From positions 21,931,489 through 21,995,488 of the forward strand of contig OX344756.2 in assembly GCA_947034885.2 (NCBI GenBank): a stretch of 64,000 nt of DNA. The letters are read 5' to 3'. Of this stretch, positions 24,535-34,800 are shown in pieces. Each line of letters begins with the position of its first letter. The first letter of the stretch is position 1. Below the pieces are notes generated by a model. It had not been told where the DNA came from and ran no database searches. It was given only the letters and a program-made list of their open reading frames with translations. The stretch is from Thuidium tamariscinum (lineage: Eukaryota; Streptophyta; Bryopsida; Hypnales; Thuidiaceae). The position numbers and the translations under genes are program-made.

Positions 24535-25900
24535 GGTGTTTTTAGATTCTTATTTTTTCATCTATTCAAATCATTATTGGTGTAAAATAAAATGTTACTT
24601 TTTGTAGTTAAATACACCTCTTCACGTTGATGATTTATTTAGTGAGCACAACCCTTTGCATGTGCCAATGGTGCCAATGTAGCCAAGTTGACAAGTTAGG
24701 TGTCCATCATCTTCCACATGTGTAGAAGGTGGCACAATGTAGGCTGATACATTAGATGTCTATCATCCTTCACATGACTATGTAGAAGGTGATAACATAG
24801 GTTGATAGCCTAGATGTCCATCACCCTCCACACGTGTAGAAGGTGACAACGTAGGCTGACAAGTTAGGTACCTATCACCCTTTGCATATGTGGAGAAGGT
24901 GACAATGTAGGCTGACAAGTTAGGTGCCTATCACCCTCTGCACATGTGGAGAAGGTGACAATGTAGGCTGACAAGTTAGGTGCCTATCACCCTCTGCACA
25001 TGTGGAGAAGGTGACAATGTAGGCTGACAAGTTAGGTGCCTATCACCCTCTGCACATGTAGAGAAGGTGACAATGTAGGCTGACAAGTTAGGTGCCTATC
25101 ACCCTCTGCACATGTGGAGAAGGTAACAACGTAGGCTGACAAGTTAGGTACCTATCACCCTCTGCACATGTGGAGAAGGTGACAATGTAGGCTGACAAGT
25201 TAGGTACCTATCACCCTCTGCACACGTGTAGAAGGTAACAACGTAGGCTGACAAGTTAGATACCTATCACCCTCTGCACATGTGGAGAAGGTGACAATGT
25301 AGGCTGACAAGTTAGGTACCTATCACCCTTTGCGCATGTAGAAGGTGGCAGACCAAGCTATTTACTTTCCTTTGTATAATGAATTAAATCCTACTTGCTC
25401 ACTTTCACAATAATGTCAATAAAGAATCAAATGTTAGTTTTCTAAAACAATTTGAGTTTTCATTGAAAGCAATATAAAAAATATTTGATGATGTGCTCCT
25501 ACTTTTTCAATGGATATGTTACTATAAGGCTATACAATTTCATGAAAATATTACGTTTTTGTAGATAAATGAATGAACATTGAATTCTATAAAAATGTTG
25601 TTCTTTTTTTAGATACGTGAATGGATACAAAATTTCATTTGCAATTCGGATGATTCGTATACATCCACAGATGTAGATAATTTCATTACTCCTAATAAGA
25701 TTGCTTTCTATATACCCAAAATAAATGTGCCGAAACCCAAAATTTTGCAAAGACAAATTTTCTCCAAAAAACAAGACAACAATTTTTTAATGGAGTATTT
25801 GATGATCATATTCCTACAGATTCAATGGATGAAATCACAACATAGCTAACAATAGTTTAGGATGACACTGCTAATTTTAGATGAATGTACAGATAGTAGG
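24535..25900. repeat. Diverged segmental repeat, copy 2, carrying the minisatellite
   Basis: The segment is collinear with 22100-22950, but the short repeat motif present about twice there is amplified to about twelve units here. The downstream half (25430-25900) corresponds to 22490-22950, although with many differences. It could be two copies of one non-autonomous transposon or a tandem duplication. Confidence 0.5.
24664..25350. repeat. 56-bp minisatellite, about 12 units
   Basis: A 56-bp unit containing GACAATGTAGGCTGACAAGT and CCTATCACCCTCTGCACATG repeats head to tail. Starts at 24901, 24957 and 25013 are exactly 56 bp apart. Units in the middle are almost identical, while those at the left edge (24664-24840) are diverged, the usual sign of recent expansion from the centre. 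It is not a CRISPR: there are no unique spacers between units. Confidence 0.9.
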
Positions 25901-25968
25901 ATGAGGAATTACAACTTCATCCACATCCATGGATGAACATGGATGAAGGTCTCACCGCAACTCCCCAA

Positions 25969-26205
25969 GTATTTGGCTGGACCCCTCGCTCGGCCACTTG
26001 GGAAAATGCTGGAATATTTTATTTTTTGTAAATAATTCTTTTTTCACATTCTAGATTCATATTTGCAATCGGAGGCCCTAAATTAGCTAGGAAGTGCATG
26101 CAAGGTAAATTAGATAAGCACAAAATAGGGAGCTTTTTGTTTTGCTTGCACCCTTGAAAATACTTAGAGTGGCTAAGCAAGAGGCCCAGTTCAACTTGAC
26201 CAAGT
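25969..26205. mobile_element. TIR-like repeat, family D copy 3
   Basis: It has a CTCGGCCACTTGGG block at the left, an inner block containing GCAAGGTAAATTAG and CACAAAATAGGGAG, and a right end near 26168-26200 with GTGGCTAAGCAAGAGGCC. It lacks the nested element seen at 4044-4320, so it shows the empty site. It lies about 30 bp from the next element. Confidence 0.5.
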
Positions 26206-26238
26206 ATTTGAACAAAATGAAAAAAAAGCACATATACT

Positions 26239-26566
26239 AAGGGAGAAGGCTCAATAATTGCCCATCTAAGGGCTGAAACTGAATTTTGGAGGGGTGAAAC
26301 ATCTTGAAATATTTTTGAGTACATTTTCCTTGAAAGACAAGTGGAATGGGCATCTAACCCAAGTTGTTTCATATTTTTTGGAGCTTTGTGGAATTATTTA
26401 TCAAATTTTGAAGGTGAAAGGGCATAGGGCTCTAAAATGGTGCCCTAGCTAAAATGTACACTGTCAGTACACTATTGAAGGCTATTGAGAAGCAATATGT
26501 ACAATTATTGTACATTTAAGGTAGGGCACCATTTTAGAACCCACTCCATTTAAGAGCCTTCTACCT
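26239..26566. mobile_element. TIR element, family B copy 2 (328 bp)
   Basis: The ends AGGGAGAAGGCTC and GAGCCTTCTACCT are inverted and flanked by TA on both sides (26237-26238 and 26567-26568). The interior matches 295-620 over most of its length. Non-autonomous. Confidence 0.72.
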
Positions 26567-26780
26567 TAGTAAACTTATGCAGGACACTAAATCCTCCTAT
26601 CAAAGTAGGCCTAGCAGGGCAAATTTTGGGTTTTCCAGGGTAAGAGTGGGAAAATCCCTATTTCGTGCCATGATGTCTAGGGTATGTTGCAGACCTCTCC
26701 TAAACTTAGCAAAATTGGGGTCAGAATTGGTAAAAAAAATTATTTGCAGAGAATAAAAAATTCCTGCATTTTCCCCTGAG

Positions 26781-28364
26781 GTAAATCCACTCCTCTGTGG
26801 GGCCCACTTTGAATGGAGGATTTAGTGTCCTCCGTGAGCGAGCTTCCTGTGCTGCTCGAGAACATCAAACACCCCCCCGGGCGAAGCGTGTTCCATTTTC
26901 GTCGCATGCGCTTCCTTTACCGAGTGTTGCCCCCAAACCTCTGCCTCCAAACTCCTGTCGGTATGTTCCTTGCACCACCAAACTCGCCTCCTCCTCCTTC
27001 TGCTTCTAGAAAAATGCAAAATTGCTTCATAGCTAATGAGTTTACTCGTCCTTTGTTCCTTTCCTTTTCGCCTCTTCAACAACAACCCAGCACGCATGCA
27101 ATTAGAACCAGCAATTTCCATTTCCATTTTACTTTAGTTCATTTTACTTTAAGCTAGCTTTTTGGGTTGCAAAATTTGGGAGCGAGCTTTGCCTTTTGTT
27201 GTTGCGTATTGTGCACAACTTGTTCCTTCTTGTCGATCGATCTGTTCAGTCGATCGCTGAGAGAATTTCGCTGTTTGCAAGGTTTTGATTTTGTTTTGGG
27301 GTAATTGTGGTCCTGCCGTTTTTAGTGATTTCGCGCAAGGTGCATGGATTGGGTCGCCAAAGGTTTGCTGACGACTCTGTTTGTCTCCGCCTTGGGGGAT
27401 CACGCTGCGGCTGTAGTTTAGAATTTTCAATTTGTGCTTTGATTTGTCGCCATCGGTGCCTCGGGAAGAGGGGGTTTCGTTGGGTTGGTTTGACGCCATA
27501 GCTTTATGCTTCGGGAATTATAAATTGGGAAAATTGGAGGGGAGACAAATTATTTGTTGTTGGGAGGGACAGACAGACTAGAGTGATAATAATGTGGTAA
27601 TGCCGACGGGATCGATGGAGTCCAATGCAACGAACGGAGGCTTTGGAATTTGTGTGAGTGGGTGTGAGTGGGTGTGAGTGGGTGTGTCTGTATGTCTGTG
27701 TGTTTGTGTGTGTCTGTGTGTGTGAGTAGGGTTTCGGTAGACGAAAGCTTTCTGTTTTCGGGGTTACTTTGCGACAGACTAGAATTCAGTTGTAACGTGG
27801 AATTTTTTTGCTGGGATCTTTTGCAACCAGCTTGGAGGTTGCAACCAGCTTCACGCCATGATCGGAGATCCTGAAGGGGACCGTTCTTGGAGGTTAAGCG
27901 CACGCCCCAGCTGGAGGTAGCGCGCAATTGACATTCCATGTGCGCTTGCGCTCACATTATTGTAAGCAGCATTGTGCTTCTTTTTATTGAACTTTCATCA
28001 TATACTCTTTCTTTTGCTTTCCATAATGTGCTCGTAAGCCAATTTCTGTAGAGGTCGCATGGATATGGAGAGCATAATTTATACCTGATAATCTTGTCTT
28101 TCTTTAGCATAGATCTTCTTTTCCTACCCCTTGATCGAAAAAACGAGATCCAGTGAGGATATGTCCAGTAACGTGGTCACTTTCACGTTACGTAATCCTT
28201 GTGACTCATAATTTGCATATGTAGAGAACCCCTCTTACTTTCATGTTGTCTATGTACACTAAGATTTGACAATTCCTATTGTGACTTTTTCTATTGTGGC
28301 ATTTTCTAGTGAGTGCTTTCAAGACTCATTTCCTACCTTCGGAAAAACCATTTCAGTTGCAGAC
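26781..28364 (+). promoter_or_regulatory. Promoter and leader region of the PARP-E2 gene
   Basis: G+C content rises sharply from about 26790, and the region is free of the repeat families. It must carry the promoter and 5' leader of the gene starting at 28365. A GT-rich simple repeat lies at 27653-27730. Just before the ATG is a pyrimidine-poor but plausible acceptor (TTGCAG at 28357-28362), so the leader may be spliced. Short open frames here have no domains and are not supported as genes. Confidence 0.4.
27653..27730. repeat. GT-rich microsatellite in the leader
   Basis: Tandem GTGTGAGTGG units run into (GT)n interrupted by CT and AT. It lies about 640 bp upstream of the start codon of the PARP-E2 gene, within the presumed leader or its intron. 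Confidence 0.85.
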
Positions 28365-31300
28365 ATGGCCACAACGAACACAGAGGTGGAGTATCATGCT
28401 TGGGCGAGCGGCAAGGAAAGCTCTCTCTCAGCCCTCTCCGTGGAGCTCGAGGAAGTTTCAGAGACTTATTTACAGCTCCTCGTGAAGGGCGGAAAGCTTC
28501 AGATCATCATACCATCAACATATCACTTACACGATGTATCCCTCGACTCTACCGAAGTCTTTCTGGTGCTGACGATGGCTGATTCCAGCGGCAAGATGGA
28601 GGTTTCCATGTCGGCTTTGAACGAAAAACTGGAGCAGATGACTGTGAGGCCCCATGCGCTTCACCAAGTGTTAGACTTGCTTCTCGCAGCTCTGCAAAAG
28701 CTGCACGCTCACAGTGGCTCCAAACGCAAATTTGATGACGAGGTGGATGAGGATCGAGTTTCAGATTGGGGAGACGAGGGTGAGGAAGAAGAAGAAGCTT
28801 GCAATTCAGAGGAGGACTATCACAGTGATGATGAAGATCAAGTGGACTTTTCCTGTTACGACATCGCCATGGGTGAGACTGCAGCTTTGTGTTCCACAGA
28901 GTATGAAACTCGCGAACGAGGCTACTTGCATGCAATAGCAGAGGACGCAAGGAAGAAGTGTGAGGACGTTCAAATGGGGGAGTCTATTGATCTTCTCAAC
29001 CCGTTGATGTGGTTCCGCGTTGTCTCGAAGCCCGTGTTGTTGACAGTCGAGCTTCAGTTTGAAGTTGCAGGCATGATTGATGAACGCATTGCAGCTGGAC
29101 TTGGACTCACACTGAATGAGCCTGTGTCTCTAAACCTGGAGTTTTCCAAACACGCTTGGTCAGAGAGCAGCTTTCGATCGGAGACGCTGCCGAAGTACGA
29201 ACGAGTGTCGGTTAGCCAAAGCGTGCTTCTAAGCAATGAGCTTCCGGAGAAGGATCCAGACGACATTGATGTGTTCCTTGAGTCTTCAAGTTCTAGCAAC
29301 CGTCACCACAGCTTCGGCTTGGAGGTTCTCTTCCCCGAGCTCACCGCGATGTTCTTCGTGGACTTGAATGAGGAGACACCGCAAGACGGCGTGCACTTGG
29401 AGGGACTGGAGTACGATAAGTTGAATAACAAGAACCCGTTCATTTGCCTTGCACTTTTCATTTCCTCGCAGCTGCGTTCGCTCCCTGGCTGGTGTCTAGT
29501 TTGCAAGAAGAAGCTGCCGTTTTCAGTCACTCGCATGCGGACGTGTGATCAAGACCTGTGTCTGCACCAGTTCGAGGAGCTCGGGTTGGGAGTTTCGGTG
29601 CTGGATGAAGTCCAAAGTAATCCGACTTTGGTGGAGTTGGACATGTCGCTTGCTTTTTCAGCTGTGGAGTCTTCCAGGGATGTTTTTGAGCCCTTTCCGG
29701 GGTTCTTGCTGGTGAAGGAGCAGATGCGAGGGCGCAGTGGGTGGTTTAGCAACAAAGTCGAACACCAGGAACCGAAGAAAATACCTCTACCTCGTCTCCC
29801 ATCACCTGCAGAGATTTCGAAGCAGCACATGAGCGAGGGACGGAAGAACAAGATGACTTTAACCCTGAAAGAGGTCATTCAACACATTCCTGCCGTGGCG
29901 GACCTCCAGAAGTGCACCACGGAGACCGCTTTGAAGAAGGCTTTGACTCGGGCCTGGTTCATGTCCAAAAGCATGACTAAACTGGACGCCTTCATTGCGG
30001 CCCCCTCGTGGGAGAGTGCCAAGGCGGCTGAGGAGTGGAAGAAGGAGTCTCAGCTGCCTTACAACGTAGCCCGTTTCATCCTCATGACAAACAGGCTCTC
30101 TCTATCGGAACTCGCCCCAGAAGACGAGGTTCTGAAACCAGCCGACGAAGAGAAAAGCTTGACCTTGTATCAGTTCGTGGTGCTTCACGACACCCCAGAG
30201 AGAGAGGCTTACTTTTCTCAGCAGCGAGAAGCGCAAGGCTCCTTCTTCGCTTTCCACGGCAGCAGTGCCGAGAATTGGTACTCCATTCTCAGAAATGGCC
30301 TTCGCAGTATGAGCAACACGACGTACATGTCCACAGGAGCTGCGTATGGGGAAGGGATCTACTTGGCCACGGACCTCGGGACTTCCATGGCGTATGCAAG
30401 AGGAGTGGGCTCCTCGTGGCCACACGGGAGGCTCAAGAGCGGGTTCCAGTGTGTTGCAATCTGTGAAGTGATTAACAACAGTCCGCGCCCGAACGCTGGT
30501 TCTCGTAATTTTGTGAATAACATTCTCGTTGTGCCTCGGGAGAAGGAACAGGACGTGTCTATCAGGTACCTGCTGGTGTTCAGGGACAAGTTTTATGGAC
30601 CGGGGAGCCGTCAGATTCACATCAAGGGGCATAAGTTGTCAGTGCAGTCGAAGCTCGACTTGCTGGAGCATTACCAGAAGCAGAAGAGGGCCCAGGAGGA
30701 AGCCCAAAGGAACCAGGAACTCATTCGGATGTCCACTCGCAGCAGGGCCATGGCTTTCCGTACTCACCCTCAACAGCAGGCTCCGGCCACAACAAGCTCC
30801 AGTACTGTGGCACCGCCCAATTCTGCTTTAAAGAGGGAAGTTCCAGTTGTTGAAGATGCAGCACCACCAAAACCGAAGAGACAAAAAGCTGTAGTGGAGG
30901 CCAGCTCCCTGGCCGTTCCGAAGCCCGTGACGACGACGAACTCCAAGTCCAGTTCAGGTTTGGGTTCCCGGGCAGTGATGCAGGAGTTTCAATCCTTGAT
31001 GAAGTCCATCAAAAACTCACTTCCCATTGCTTCCTGTATCGAGAACAATGAGCCTGCGCCTGTGCTTTCGGGAACCACCGTCACGCTCCCTGACGAAGAA
31101 GGGGACCTCTCTTTATGGCGAATTGCGCTCCACCCCTATTTATTGAAGGAAAGCAAGGCGCTGTACAACGACTTCCACGAGCTCCAGAGGCTGAAGAATA
31201 ACGCGCAGGAGGATCATGTGCCCGTGGTGCTGGAGGTCAAGTTCCCCTCCACGTTCCCGTTCGAACCTCCCTTTGTGCGCGTGTTGTCGCCCAGGTTTCG

Positions 31301-31538
31301 GATCCACTCCGGGCATGTCACCATTGGGGGCAGCATTTGCATGGAGCTGCTCACGGCCAGCGGATGGAGCCCGGCGTGCAACTTCGAGAGCTTGCTGGTG
31401 CAAGTGGTGATGGCGTTCGTGGAAGGGAACGGCAGGTTGGACCTCAAGAGCTCGCAACAGGGACGAGAGTATAACGAGAGGGAAGCGCAGGACGCGTTCA
31501 AGAGAGCCGCGCTGGCGCACGGGTGGAAGACCACGTAA
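28365..31538 (+). CDS. PARP-type ADP-ribosyltransferase fused to a UBE2Q-like E2 domain, 1,057 aa
   Basis: This is a single uninterrupted frame. I start at ATG 28365 (MATTNTEVEYHAW); the frame upstream has no other ATG. The order is: N-terminal domain (1-120), strongly acidic stretch (about 130-165), a middle region resembling the PARP6/PARP8 group with a CxxC...CxxxxC zinc-type cluster (about 376-400), PARP catalytic domain (about 600-745), basic NLS-like linker (PKPKRQK, about 840) and a C-terminal E2 fold (about 905-1045). In the PARP domain His631 (FHGS) and Tyr666 (GEGIYLA) are present, but the third triad position is Ile733 (SIRYLLVF) instead of Glu. This predicts mono-ADP-ribosylation or no activity. 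The E2 part keeps the active-site Cys992 in ICMELLTASGWSPA, the UBE2Q-type signature, while the usual HPN motif is not recognisable. PARP/E2 fusions are known from fungi. The role in ADP-ribose/ubiquitin signalling is inferred. Confidence 0.9.
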   Translation: MATTNTEVEYHAWASGKESSLSALSVELEEVSETYLQLLVKGGKLQIIIPSTYHLHDVSLDSTEVFLVLTMADSSGKMEVSMSALNEKLEQMTVRPHALHQVLDLLLAALQKLHAHSGSKRKFDDEVDEDRVSDWGDEGEEEEEACNSEEDYHSDDEDQVDFSCYDIAMGETAALCSTEYETRERGYLHAIAEDARKKCEDVQMGESIDLLNPLMWFRVVSKPVLLTVELQFEVAGMIDERIAAGLGLTLNEPVSLNLEFSKHAWSESSFRSETLPKYERVSVSQSVLLSNELPEKDPDDIDVFLESSSSSNRHHSFGLEVLFPELTAMFFVDLNEETPQDGVHLEGLEYDKLNNKNPFICLALFISSQLRSLPGWCLVCKKKLPFSVTRMRTCDQDLCLHQFEELGLGVSVLDEVQSNPTLVELDMSLAFSAVESSRDVFEPFPGFLLVKEQMRGRSGWFSNKVEHQEPKKIPLPRLPSPAEISKQHMSEGRKNKMTLTLKEVIQHIPAVADLQKCTTETALKKALTRAWFMSKSMTKLDAFIAAPSWESAKAAEEWKKESQLPYNVARFILMTNRLSLSELAPEDEVLKPADEEKSLTLYQFVVLHDTPEREAYFSQQREAQGSFFAFHGSSAENWYSILRNGLRSMSNTTYMSTGAAYGEGIYLATDLGTSMAYARGVGSSWPHGRLKSGFQCVAICEVINNSPRPNAGSRNFVNNILVVPREKEQDVSIRYLLVFRDKFYGPGSRQIHIKGHKLSVQSKLDLLEHYQKQKRAQEEAQRNQELIRMSTRSRAMAFRTHPQQQAPATTSSSTVAPPNSALKREVPVVEDAAPPKPKRQKAVVEASSLAVPKPVTTTNSKSSSGLGSRAVMQEFQSLMKSIKNSLPIASCIENNEPAPVLSGTTVTLPDEEGDLSLWRIALHPYLLKESKALYNDFHELQRLKNNAQEDHVPVVLEVKFPSTFPFEPPFVRVLSPRFRIHSGHVTIGGSICMELLTASGWSPACNFESLLVQVVMAFVEGNGRLDLKSSQQGREYNEREAQDAFKRAALAHGWKTT

Positions 31539-33690
31539 CCACGGCCAAGGGAGGCGGTGCACACACTGATACCACTACTGCATCGAAGTGGCTTGCTCAC
31601 CTGTTGTTTTTGTACATTTGTTCAGAAATTCGTCTCTTTTTTAACCCTCGAAGGACGGATGCAGCTTTTCAAAATACACTGGAATATCAGCAACCCGCAG
31701 GACTGGGTGTGGCCTGTAAGGATTAGTCACTAGATTTAAGTTCGATTGTGAATCATGAATACTTCCTGTGGAGGTTTTGCAAACCCTGACGCTATTCAAT
31801 TTTGCGACGGTCCCTGTATATTGAGAAATTGTATTGGGTTCGACTGAATTCACTTGTAGTAGTAGCCACCGATATGCTGAGACATAATTTGTTCACTGGA
31901 ATAACTGCATTGTCCGAAGTGGACGAGGGGGATTAGTCTCCCGCTTTTGTTCAATCAATTGGCTACATTGTAATTTGTGTATTTGCATGCCTGAATTGCC
32001 GTTTTGAACAGTTTTCTTAAAATCATAGCTTGAGCAACGAGATTCTGGAGTTATCATACGTTCTTTGGATTTGAAGAACGTGTGCACCGTTAGTATTTGA
32101 TTCCTGAATTCCAGGCGGAATGATATGAGAATGGTGTTTCAGCTATGGATCTGATCTGTTGACTGTTTGAATGCTTGTTCTTCGTTTGTGGTAGCATACT
32201 AATTTTGACACCCGAAATCACTACTTGGGGCGCTGAGTATGGTTTCTGTCATTAGACCGGTGTAATTTTTTGTCAGTGTCTTGTTGAAAGAAAGCGATCT
32301 TTGGGCATCTACTCAACCCCGATAAGAAAAACATGAACACCAATTTGGGGCCTCCTGGTCCTTTTGGGGTTAAGAAAGCGTTGACTGGGAGGTAATTTTA
32401 TGCCCAATTGCTGGAAGTAAAAGTGGGCAGCATCAACCCTATACCGGTAGTAGAAATAGGAAGAAAATGTTTTGTGAAATGCCAGGCAAAAATCACAGCC
32501 AGTGGTGCCCCGCGAGACGGAATGTGCTTAGAAATTTCTTCTCATCTGCTGCCTGAACGCTAATTTTTCAGATCTTGGCAGACTCACCTGCCATCAATCT
32601 GGGAGTGGAACGAATGCGATGCCCAATCACTCACAAATTTCGTCGTTGTCGATGCCCACTTCCGCTTCCACAAATCTCCTTGGTGCCTAATTTAGTTCTA
32701 ATTATTTTGCAGTGATGCCGCAATTGCTCTGCGTGGTACTTTTCTAAGTTCAAGTCTCAGCGGCAGCCGCTTGGGGCCGTATTTATGGTGCTTGCGGCTC
32801 TTGCACCTCCATGTCAGGGAAGGTGCAATGTATTGTTTGCAAAATTGTCTTTCGTAATTTGTGAGGTTATTGTTGTATTTTGATCACTTGCTACTACTTG
32901 TGTGCTGGGATTTGATGAATTTGCGTTATTGTCGTAGGGCTTTAGGGTTCCAAGCTTCTAACACTGCTTTGATTTTCGAGTGGTCATTGTAGGGCTTGCC
33001 AATTTGCGACAATGAATGCATTTCGATTTAGAGTGTCTATTTGTACACTCACTCATGCGGACTTCCTCTCCAGTGTTTGCTTGCATTGTTTCTTATGGCA
33101 ATGTTCGAGTCATCTGCTTTTGCGATCTGATGTCGAGGTTGTTGGGTGAGATCTTAGTGCCTTACGATTCAGACATTTCTGTGTGGAGTAACCGCTGTGA
33201 GCTGTTGTAATTTGTCCAGGATGGATGCTTCCACTCCTCCAGATGTGGGATTAGCTGTGGGAGCTAAAGCATCAGCATTGGCAACCGAGACAACATTGCG
33301 CTAGAGGAAGCAGGCAAGGGTCTTGAGAGAACTGTAGGCTGCGTCCCGGAAGGAGCTCCGAAGCAAGCGATTGATAGAGGAGAGTAGGCGTAAGAAGGCT
33401 CGGGAGAAGAAGACTATGCAATCGTGTTATCTTGCATCGCGCACCGGTCTGGCGTTCTCTCACAGACAAGGGACGGAGAATAATTCGCCGATGATGGCTG
33501 CCGGAGGTACTTCGATCGACACCATCTATGATAAACTGTTTGCAACGGGCGTTTTTGTTTGCAGACACACCTGATCGATGCTTCCTCTGGGACATCCCAA
33601 GCCAACTCGTCCTCGTCACTGGTGTATGTTGTAGGGATCCACACCTGGAGCGGTACTCTTGTCCAGTGACTCTTCCGTTGTGAGCATCTC
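31539..33690. other. Non-coding interval downstream of the PARP-E2 gene
   Basis: The first few hundred bases are presumably the 3' untranslated region. From 31900 to 33200 the composition is intermediate and only short frames without domains are seen. Around 33219-33430 a plus-strand stretch reads like a broken basic coding sequence (RKQARVLREL, then RRKKAREKK) with stops. It may be the 5' part of the transposase relic that follows, but I cannot assign it. Confidence 0.4.
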
Positions 33691-33699
33691 GAAGGACAA

Positions 33700-34800
33700 T
33701 CCTTTGAATTTGCCTCCTTGAGTTGTCACGTCTCCAGGACTTTCATGTGCTCTCGGAGAGTGAGGTGGAAGACGAATCCTCTGATGACGATGATTTTCAG
33801 ACGCCTTCACCGCCTAAGCGCTCTAAGAAAAACAATGACTTGTCCAGAAAGTTCCCGATGGCGTCGTCAGCCAAATGTCCTTGGGTTGAGATGGTATCGG
33901 CAGACGATGGGGTGTTGCACATGGTCAAGCGTCGCGTGCATACTGAAATGGGGAAGAAGCAGCACCTGATTTTCTTGAGGCTGTGCACTCTGCAGACACA
34001 TGAGGAGAGGAGCAGACACAAGAAAAACACGTTGGTATATGTTGCCAAGCACCCTACCATAGTTTTGGAGCAAAGCAACAGCAGCACTACCGTTGAGTCC
34101 AAGAGCCTCAACCCCTAAATCTTAAAGCCGAAGCCGAAAGCCTAAAAAAACCCTGAACCCCTAAACCCTTAACACTAAACATTACTGTCGATGAGACGAG
34201 TGATGTCGATAATCGCAGCTACATTGCAGTTCATTGCTATGAAATGCAGGATTGGACTCATGTCCCTGTGTTATCTCATTACAAAAGTTTGAGGCTGATG
34301 GAGCTTTCGTGATTGTGAGTGCTGTAAGTGTGGAGACCGGATTGTCCCTCAAGAGGCCATTGCAAGTAAGTTCATGTGCTTTGGCGTGGATGGAGTGCCA
34401 GCTTTTTAAGGCCAAAGGTCCGAAGTTACACAGCAAACCTTTTACACTTGACCTTCATTGTACAGCCCAGAGATGTAATTTGGCCTACAAAACTTTGTCT
34501 GCTCTGTACATAATGTCACCCATTGAGGGTCTGCTCCAAGTGTGCTAGGGACTGTTCTCCTTTAGTCCCGAGAAAGTACTCTGAATTTTACACCCTTGCA
34601 CTCTCCAAAAGTGTTGAATTCCACACCCTTGCATTCATGATGGAAACAAAAAGATTGGAATTGTTTAAACTAGTGGCCACATATTGGGTGTCTTTGATTG
34701 ACCCTCGAAGGTGCCTTTCAAGTGAATGTACAAGGACATTGAATTTGCCTTCGTAACAAAAGAGTTTTAGTCGTTCAAACAACTTCTGTAGTAGATCCCT
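33700..34800 (+). pseudogene. Decayed hAT-type transposase
   Basis: Pieces of a transposase appear in order in shifting frames. First comes an acidic/basic segment and a zinc-finger-like region (about 33850-34060) with CPWVEMVSADDGVLHMVK, in which expected Cys residues are replaced by Arg and His. Next is a DUF4371-like catalytic-core block (about 34185-34290; TVDETSDVDNRSYIAVHCYE). Then come HCTAQRCNLAYKTLSALYIM (about 34457) and, after a frame change, METKRLELFKLVATYWVSLI (about 34640). The order and motifs are those of plant and animal hAT-like elements. Several frameshifts and stops mean it cannot make a full protein. It is clearly richer in G+C than the AT-rich repeats around it. Confidence 0.7.
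34108..34185 (+). repeat. Short telomere-like CCCTAAA-type cluster
   Basis: A run of degenerate CCCTAAA/CCCTTAA units sits inside the transposase relic, between its zinc-finger and core blocks. CCCTAAA is the plant telomere unit. The tract is short and irregular, so it could equally be a chance C/A-rich filler. Confidence 0.35.

Larger units (their letters stand above)
18437..26780. other. Gene-free AT-rich interval dominated by repeats
   Basis: No domain-bearing frame is visible. The interval holds a foldback (19887-20103), a TA-flanked TIR element (20232-20576), a longer TIR candidate (20742-21480), two copies of a diverged segment (about 22100-22950 and 24535-25900) with a 56-bp minisatellite in the second, a large foldback (23751-24333), and repeats at 25969-26205 and 26239-26566. 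About 18440-19880 and 21500-22090 are AT-rich with nothing I recognise. A short local tandem of a TAGTACTCTA unit lies near 21300-21340. Confidence 0.55.

Noticed and set aside
24664..25350. Regular repeats that might suggest a CRISPR array
   Set aside because: The 56-bp units are contiguous with no unique spacers, and the genome is eukaryotic.
26019..26372. A 117-codon frame similar to one at 154-504, suggesting a conserved small protein
   Set aside because: Both lie in copies of the family B element and the adjacent repeat. Similarity is at DNA level over non-coding parts too, and the frames diverge with no domain.
26797..27499. Overlapping short frames on both strands upstream of the PARP-E2 gene
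   Set aside because: They overlap each other on opposite strands, contain low-complexity and simple-repeat translations and lack domains. The region is better explained as promoter and leader.
28266..28364. Extension of the PARP-E2 frame upstream of ATG 28365
   Set aside because: The open frame continues 33 codons upstream but contains no ATG, and a possible splice acceptor lies directly before 28365.
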